Source: an uncultured Thiodictyon sp.
GTDB lineage: Bacteria; Pseudomonadota; Gammaproteobacteria; Chromatiales; Chromatiaceae
Reading direction: 5' to 3'
DNA length: 36,238 nt
Assembly (NCBI RefSeq): GCF_903828115.1
Contig: NZ_CAIKKU010000253.1
Span: 1-36,238 of the forward strand
The translations under genes were made by a program, and so were the position numbers. Shown here in pieces: positions 32,597 to 36,238 of this stretch; within the stretch, counting starts at the first letter, position 1; every line of letters begins with the position of its first letter. The notes under the pieces are model-generated. The model saw only the letters and a program-made list of their open reading frames with translations. It made no database searches and was not told where the DNA came from.

Positions 32597-33573
32597 TCGG
32601 GGCTTCTCGGGTCGAACTTGAAGCGCGCGTCCTTGCCGCGGGCGCGGTCGGCCAGGTCGACGGGGCGGCCGCCGACGGTGATGCCCAAGGCCGCGGCGTT
32701 GCCGATGGTTACGGCATAGGGCGGGCTGCCGGCCAGCACCCGGGTGTCACCCTTGCGCATCTGCCCTTTGAGGATCAGCGCGCCGGTGGCGTCACGGACG
32801 TTGATCCAAGTCGTGGCGGAGAAGTTGAGGACGACCTCGCCCGGGGGGTCGGTCGGCGTGCCTGCCGCAGGCTCGGCCGCGGCGCCGGTCCTGGTCGCGT
32901 CGGGGGGCGCGTCGGGGGTCGCGACCGCCGGGCCTTGGGCCTGGGTGGCGGGTGGCGCGGGGGGCAGGGCGAGGGCCGCCGGCCGCTCGGGTTCCGGGCC
33001 GGTGCCGGTAGCGGCCGGCAGCGGCAGCGCCGCACCCGCGGCGCCTTGGGTGGCCGGCGCGCTCGTCTGGTCCAGCGGCGGGCGGGTGTTGGCCGGTGTC
33101 GTCAGTGCGAGGCCGGAGGCGTCGCCGGGAGTCAGCGACGACAGCAACTCGGACCGGTTCTGCCACCAGAGTGTGAGCATGGCGACCACTGCGGCCAGCA
33201 AGGCGAGGCTGATCAATCGCACCAGGATGTGACTGCTGCCGATCTCCTGCCGGGGCAGGGGACTGACCCGCAAGCCGACCGGCTCCGGGTCGGGATGGGC
33301 CGTGCGAAAGGCGGCAATCAGCGGCTCCGCGTCCAGGCCGAGCAGGCGCGCGTAGTTGCGCAGGTAGCCGGTGACGAACACCGGCCCCGGTAGGTCCTGA
33401 TAGCGGTCCTGTTCCAGGGCCTCGACCGTCGCGACCCGTAGATGGAGTTGGGCGGCGATGCGTTCGACCTCGATCCCGCGGGACTGGCGCTGCACGCGCA
33501 GGCGGCGCCCGGGGTTTTCGGAAAACTCGACGACATTTTGATCGTCCGGACTGACGGCTTGAATTTGATTCAT
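32593..33573 (-). CDS. rodZ: RodZ-like helix-turn-helix membrane protein
   Basis: 326 residues from the ATG at 33573, which overlaps the pilW stop (ATGA). An N-terminal HTH_25 domain (about 20-95) contains GRRLRVQRQSRGIEVERIAA and the Tyr-rich GPVFVTGYLRNYARLLGLD. A single membrane helix covers 116-137. A Pro/Ala/Thr-rich linker (about 150-245) leads to the periplasmic DUF4115 domain (VVLNFSATTWINVRDATGAL, near the end GGRPVDLADRARGKDARFKF). RodZ binds MreB and sets rod shape. A longer open frame upstream is a shadow of pilW. Confidence 0.92.
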   Translation of the reverse strand: MNQIQAVSPDDQNVVEFSENPGRRLRVQRQSRGIEVERIAAQLHLRVATVEALEQDRYQDLPGPVFVTGYLRNYARLLGLDAEPLIAAFRTAHPDPEPVGLRVSPLPRQEIGSSHILVRLISLALLAAVVAMLTLWWQNRSELLSSLTPGDASGLALTTPANTRPPLDQTSAPATQGAAGAALPLPAATGTGPEPERPAALALPPAPPATQAQGPAVATPDAPPDATRTGAAAEPAAGTPTDPPGEVVLNFSATTWINVRDATGALILKGQMRKGDTRVLAGSPPYAVTIGNAAALGITVGGRPVDLADRARGKDARFKFDPRSPE

Positions 33574-34412
33574 CGCGAAGGGCTCATTGAAGGTCCCGAA
33601 GATGGGGCGCTGGAGGGGGCGCTCTCGGACGGAAACTTGTCGCGCAGGACCTGTTCGTAGGTCTCGGCGCCTTTGACATTGCCCAGCTTGCGCTCGGTCT
33701 TGATCGCCAACTGCAAGGCCTGGAAGGTGTCGGCGTTGGCGGTGAACACGCCCCTGAGGTAGTCGTCCAGGTAGCGGCGCAGGTAAGCCTTGGCCGCCTT
33801 GGCATTGTTGCGGTTCAGCTCGATGGCGGCCAGCATATACAAGGCCGGGCCATACTTGGGGTTGGCGGTCAGTGCGCGTTGGTAGAAGGTCTCGGCCGCG
33901 GCGGCCGCGCCGGCACTCATCGCGCAATTGCCGGCGTTGGCCAGCGAAAACCAGGGGGTTTTGTAAAGCGGGTTCGCGAGCGCCTTCGCGTACTGGGCCT
34001 GCGCCTCGGGGTAGCGCCGCAGGGTGCAGAAAAAGCTGCCATAGGCGTCCAGGATTTCGGGGCTGCGGGGGGTGAGCTCCAGGGCGCGCTTGAAGTTTTC
34101 TTCGGCGAGCGGGGTTTCCCCGATCTTCTGATAGATCAGTGCCAGCATGTAATAGCCGCCGGAGTTGCGCTGGTCCGCGGTGATCGCCTTTTCCGCGTTT
34201 TTCAGCGCCGCCTCCGTCTGCCCCAAGCGGGAGTACTCCGCGGCGATCGCGATATAGAGGTCCGCCGGGCTGTTCTCGGTAGCGTTGGGTACGTCGATCG
34301 AACTCGGCGTGCCGCGGGCCTGGTGCCGGCTGCAGGACGCGCTCGCCAGGCACAGGGCGCAGAGGGCGAGGATCCGGAGCAAGGCCGTCATCTGCGTGGC
34401 GGGGTGGTTCAT
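33570..34412 (-). CDS. pilW: Type IV pilus assembly lipoprotein PilW/PilF
   Basis: 280 residues; the ATG at 34412 overlaps the rlmN stop (ATGA). The signal peptide ends ASAS-Cys27, a lipobox variant. Six or so TPR units follow (ADLYIAIAAEYSRLGQTEAA, YYMLALIYQKIGETPLAEEN, AYGSFFCTLRRYPEAQAQYA). PilF/PilW promotes multimerisation of the PilQ secretin in the outer membrane. The C-terminus is a short Ser/Pro tail. Gene order rlmN-pilW-rodZ is conserved in gammaproteobacteria. Confidence 0.9.
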   Translation of the reverse strand: MNHPATQMTALLRILALCALCLASASCSRHQARGTPSSIDVPNATENSPADLYIAIAAEYSRLGQTEAALKNAEKAITADQRNSGGYYMLALIYQKIGETPLAEENFKRALELTPRSPEILDAYGSFFCTLRRYPEAQAQYAKALANPLYKTPWFSLANAGNCAMSAGAAAAAETFYQRALTANPKYGPALYMLAAIELNRNNAKAAKAYLRRYLDDYLRGVFTANADTFQALQLAIKTERKLGNVKGAETYEQVLRDKFPSESAPSSAPSSGPSMSPSR

Positions 34413-35551
34413 TGGGCCTGGCACCGGGGAGGTTCAGCGCCGGGGGCGGGCGGCAGGGTGGGCAGACCGACCGTGACCGGGCGTTCGCCGCGGCGGGTGC
34501 GATCCTCCACCCGGCCGACCAATTGCCCGCAGGCGGCGGCGATCTCATCACCGCGCGTCTTGCGGGTGAAAACCAGCAGGCCGGAGCCCATCAGGCGTTG
34601 GCGAAAGGCCTCCAGCTGCGCCGGGGGTGTGGTCTTGAAGCCGCTGTCGGGAAACGGATTGAAGGGGATCAGGTTGAGCTTGGACGGGGTGCCCTCCAAT
34701 AGTCGGATCAGCTGTTTGGCGTGCTGGAGACTGTCGTTGATGCCGTCGAGCATCACATATTCCCAGGTGATCTTGCGCCGTTGATCCCCGGCGAGATAGG
34801 CGCGGCAGGCCGGCAGCAGCTCCTCCAGCGGGTACTTGCGATTGATCGGCACCAATTGGTCGCGCAGGGCGTTGTTGGGCGCATGCAGCGATACGGCCAA
34901 GGCGACGTCGCTGACCTCCCTCAACCGATAGATATTGGGCACGATACCGGAGGTGCTCAGGGTGACCCGGAATTTGGAAAGATTGTAGGCCAGGTCGTCC
35001 TGCATGACCGCCATGGCCTTGACCACCGCCTCGAAGTTCGCGAGCGGCTCGCCCATGCCCATCATCACCACGTTCGATGGCGCCGTGCCCAGTTGTCGTG
35101 TCGCATGCCAGACTTGGCCGACGATCTCGCCCACCCGCAGGTTGCGATTGAATCCCTGGCGGGCCGTGGCGCAGAAGGCGCAGTCCAGCGCGCACCCGAC
35201 CTGGGAGGAGACGCAGAGGGTACTGCGCCCCTCCTCGGGGATGTACACCGTCTCGACCCGCTGCCCGTCAGCAAGCTCCATCACCCACTTCAGGGTGCCG
35301 TCCGCGGACGGCCGGGAGTGGATGATGCGGGGCAGGCGCAGCAGCGTGTGGTCCGCCAGCGCGACGCGCAGGCGCTTGGGCACGTCGGTCATTGCGTCAT
35401 AATCGACGACCCCGTGCTTGTGGATCCACTTGAACAGATTGCGCCCGTGGAAGGTCTTGAAGCCAAGCGCGGCCACCAGTGCCTCACAATCGGTGAGGTC
35501 CAGGTCCAGCAGGTTCGGCCCCGGGGCCTGGGCTTCTTGCGGGTTATCCAT
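34409..35551 (-). CDS. rlmN: 23S rRNA/tRNA adenine C2-methyltransferase RlmN
   Basis: 380 residues. The radical SAM motif CALDCAFC gives Cys120, Cys124 and Cys127. The two catalytic cysteines are Cys113 (STLCVSSQ) and the methyl-carrying Cys341 (AAACGQL). MMGMGEPLANF is the SAM-binding GGE-like motif. RlmN methylates A2503 of 23S rRNA and A37 of some tRNAs. A C-terminal extension of about 25 residues is Pro-rich. It lies 29 bp after ndk. Confidence 0.96.
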   Translation of the reverse strand: MDNPQEAQAPGPNLLDLDLTDCEALVAALGFKTFHGRNLFKWIHKHGVVDYDAMTDVPKRLRVALADHTLLRLPRIIHSRPSADGTLKWVMELADGQRVETVYIPEEGRSTLCVSSQVGCALDCAFCATARQGFNRNLRVGEIVGQVWHATRQLGTAPSNVVMMGMGEPLANFEAVVKAMAVMQDDLAYNLSKFRVTLSTSGIVPNIYRLREVSDVALAVSLHAPNNALRDQLVPINRKYPLEELLPACRAYLAGDQRRKITWEYVMLDGINDSLQHAKQLIRLLEGTPSKLNLIPFNPFPDSGFKTTPPAQLEAFRQRLMGSGLLVFTRKTRGDEIAAACGQLVGRVEDRTRRGERPVTVGLPTLPPAPGAEPPRCQAQ

Positions 35552-35580
35552 CGCGGGTGCGCGGTCCGGTCGGGTCAGGG

Positions 35581-36009
35581 TCAGCGGGTGCGCGGGCAGA
35601 GGCCTTCGGGGAAAAAGAACGCAATTTCCACCGCCGCCGTGTCCGGGGCGTCGGAGCCGTGCACCGCGTTCTCGGTAAAGGAGTCGGCGAAGTCCGCCCG
35701 GATGGTGCCGGGGGCCGCGTTGGCCGGGTTGGTGGCGCCCATGATGTCGCGGTTCTTCGCGACCGCGTCCTCACCCTCCAGGGCCTGGACCATGACCGGC
35801 CCGGAGGTCATGAAGTCCACCAGTTCCGCGAAGAACGGCCGGCCCTGATGCACCGCATAGAAGGCCGCGGCCTGCTCCTTGCTCAGGTGCACCATGCGGG
35901 CGGCGACGATGCGCAGTCCGGCCGCCTCGAAACGGCTCAGGATGGCGCCGATGGCGTCTTTGGCGACGGCGTTGGGCTTAATGATAGAGAGGGTGCGTTC
36001 GACTGGCAT
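35581..36009 (-). CDS. ndk: Nucleoside diphosphate kinase
   Basis: 142 residues, [20 protein letters not shown] onward. Lys11, the Kpn loop and the catalytic His117 in [10 protein letters not shown] are present. It moves the terminal phosphate between nucleoside di- and triphosphates. It heads the rlmN-pilW-rodZ minus-strand group; in this order it is typical of gammaproteobacteria. Confidence 0.97.
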   Translation of the reverse strand: MPVERTLSIIKPNAVAKDAIGAILSRFEAAGLRIVAARMVHLSKEQAAAFYAVHQGRPFFAELVDFMTSGPVMVQALEGEDAVAKNRDIMGATNPANAAPGTIRADFADSFTENAVHGSDAPDTAAVEIAFFFPEGLCPRTR

Positions 36010-36170
36010 GGGGGCTCCGGATCAGGTGTTTGAGGGTGCGCCCGCGGCGATAATGGGGCGAGGTCCCGGGGGCGTCCCCGGCGCGGCGCAGTGGCCGCCG
36101 CCGGTGCGGGCCGGCGCAAAGCAAGACGCGCAGTCTACCGGCAAGAGGGATGACCGGCAATGCCGGGTGT

Positions 36171-36233
36171 CTGCCGCCGCGCCCGGGCCGGGCGCCCCGG
36201 GCGCCCCGGCCGGGCGCCCCGGGCGCGCGGCAG
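36171..36233. repeat. GC-only palindromic low-complexity tract
   Basis: CTGCCGCCGCGCCCGGG (36171-36187) is opposed by CCCGGGCGCGCGGCAG (36218-36233). The interior is made of repeated CGGGCGCCC units that are themselves palindromic. It lies upstream of ndk near the window edge. It could be a strong terminator stem of a gene outside the window or a repeat. Confidence 0.5.
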
Positions 36234-36238
36234 TGCCC

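Noticed and set aside
33574..34551. Upstream extension of the rodZ frame
   Set aside because: It runs through pilW in another frame; the ATGA-coupled ATG at 33573 and the family N-terminus fix the start.
36171..36233. Structured RNA gene or tRNA
   Set aside because: No cloverleaf or conserved RNA motif is visible; pure GC palindromes explain the apparent structure.

Overview
The window looks like chromosome from a GC-rich gammaproteobacterium, most likely a Chromatiales-type (purple sulfur bacterium) lineage. This rests on gammaproteobacterial gene order (gcvR-bcp, sdhCDAB-sdhE-ygfX, ndk-rlmN-pilW-rodZ...yfgM-bamB-der), high GC, and spacers crowded with palindromic repeats and toxin-antitoxin debris. 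The genus is an inference.

Layout. 1-940: left-edge partial gene, then gene fragments and REP-type palindromes. 941-4335 (minus): orphan BrnA-like antitoxin and a coupled operon, PIN-PhoH ATPase > CxC protein > membrane thioredoxin > ZrgA-like protein. 4336-6500 (minus): bcp and gcvR split by an 8-bp tandem array, then an FmdB-type zinc ribbon gene. 6631-12182 (plus): an envelope/polysaccharide block of a beta-helix protein, a Wzy/WaaL-like membrane protein with an inserted extracytoplasmic domain, an SGNH hydrolase, and a frameshifted M28 peptidase with a sorting-like tail. 12179-13168 (minus): adenosine kinase-like PfkB protein. 13169-14500: repeats, an Uma2 remnant and a PIN/RHH toxin-antitoxin pair with a predicted leaderless promoter. 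14548-18692 (plus): an MrfA-like helicase and MrfB-like exonuclease, a probable DNA-lesion repair pair, separated by an orphan HTH antitoxin. 18864-21032 (plus): NodU/CmcH-type carbamoyltransferase and a small protein. 21249-27170 (minus): secreted protein, histidine phosphatase, then ygfX, sdhE, sdhB, sdhA, sdhD, sdhC. 27663-36009 (minus): AAA ATPase, der, bamB, yfgM, a hisS remnant, rodZ, pilW, rlmN, ndk.

How genes work together. sdhCDAB with the flavinylation factor SdhE forms complex II. ndk to der is a housekeeping block from which ispG and hisS are missing; a roughly 20-residue histidyl-tRNA synthetase-like piece remains between rodZ and yfgM. The beta-helix/Wzy-like/SGNH genes read as one polysaccharide polymerisation and modification unit, and the carbamoyltransferase may decorate a surface glycan or small molecule.

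Most notable points: the hisS/ispG scar; dispersed intergenic elements with short tandem-repeat arms in inverted orientation around a core, one present in two alignable copies 16.6 kb apart; sdh spacers each holding a different palindromic repeat; the MrfAB pair split by an antitoxin gene; and the frameshifted M28 peptidase. I found no tRNA, rRNA, CRISPR array or intact insertion sequence.
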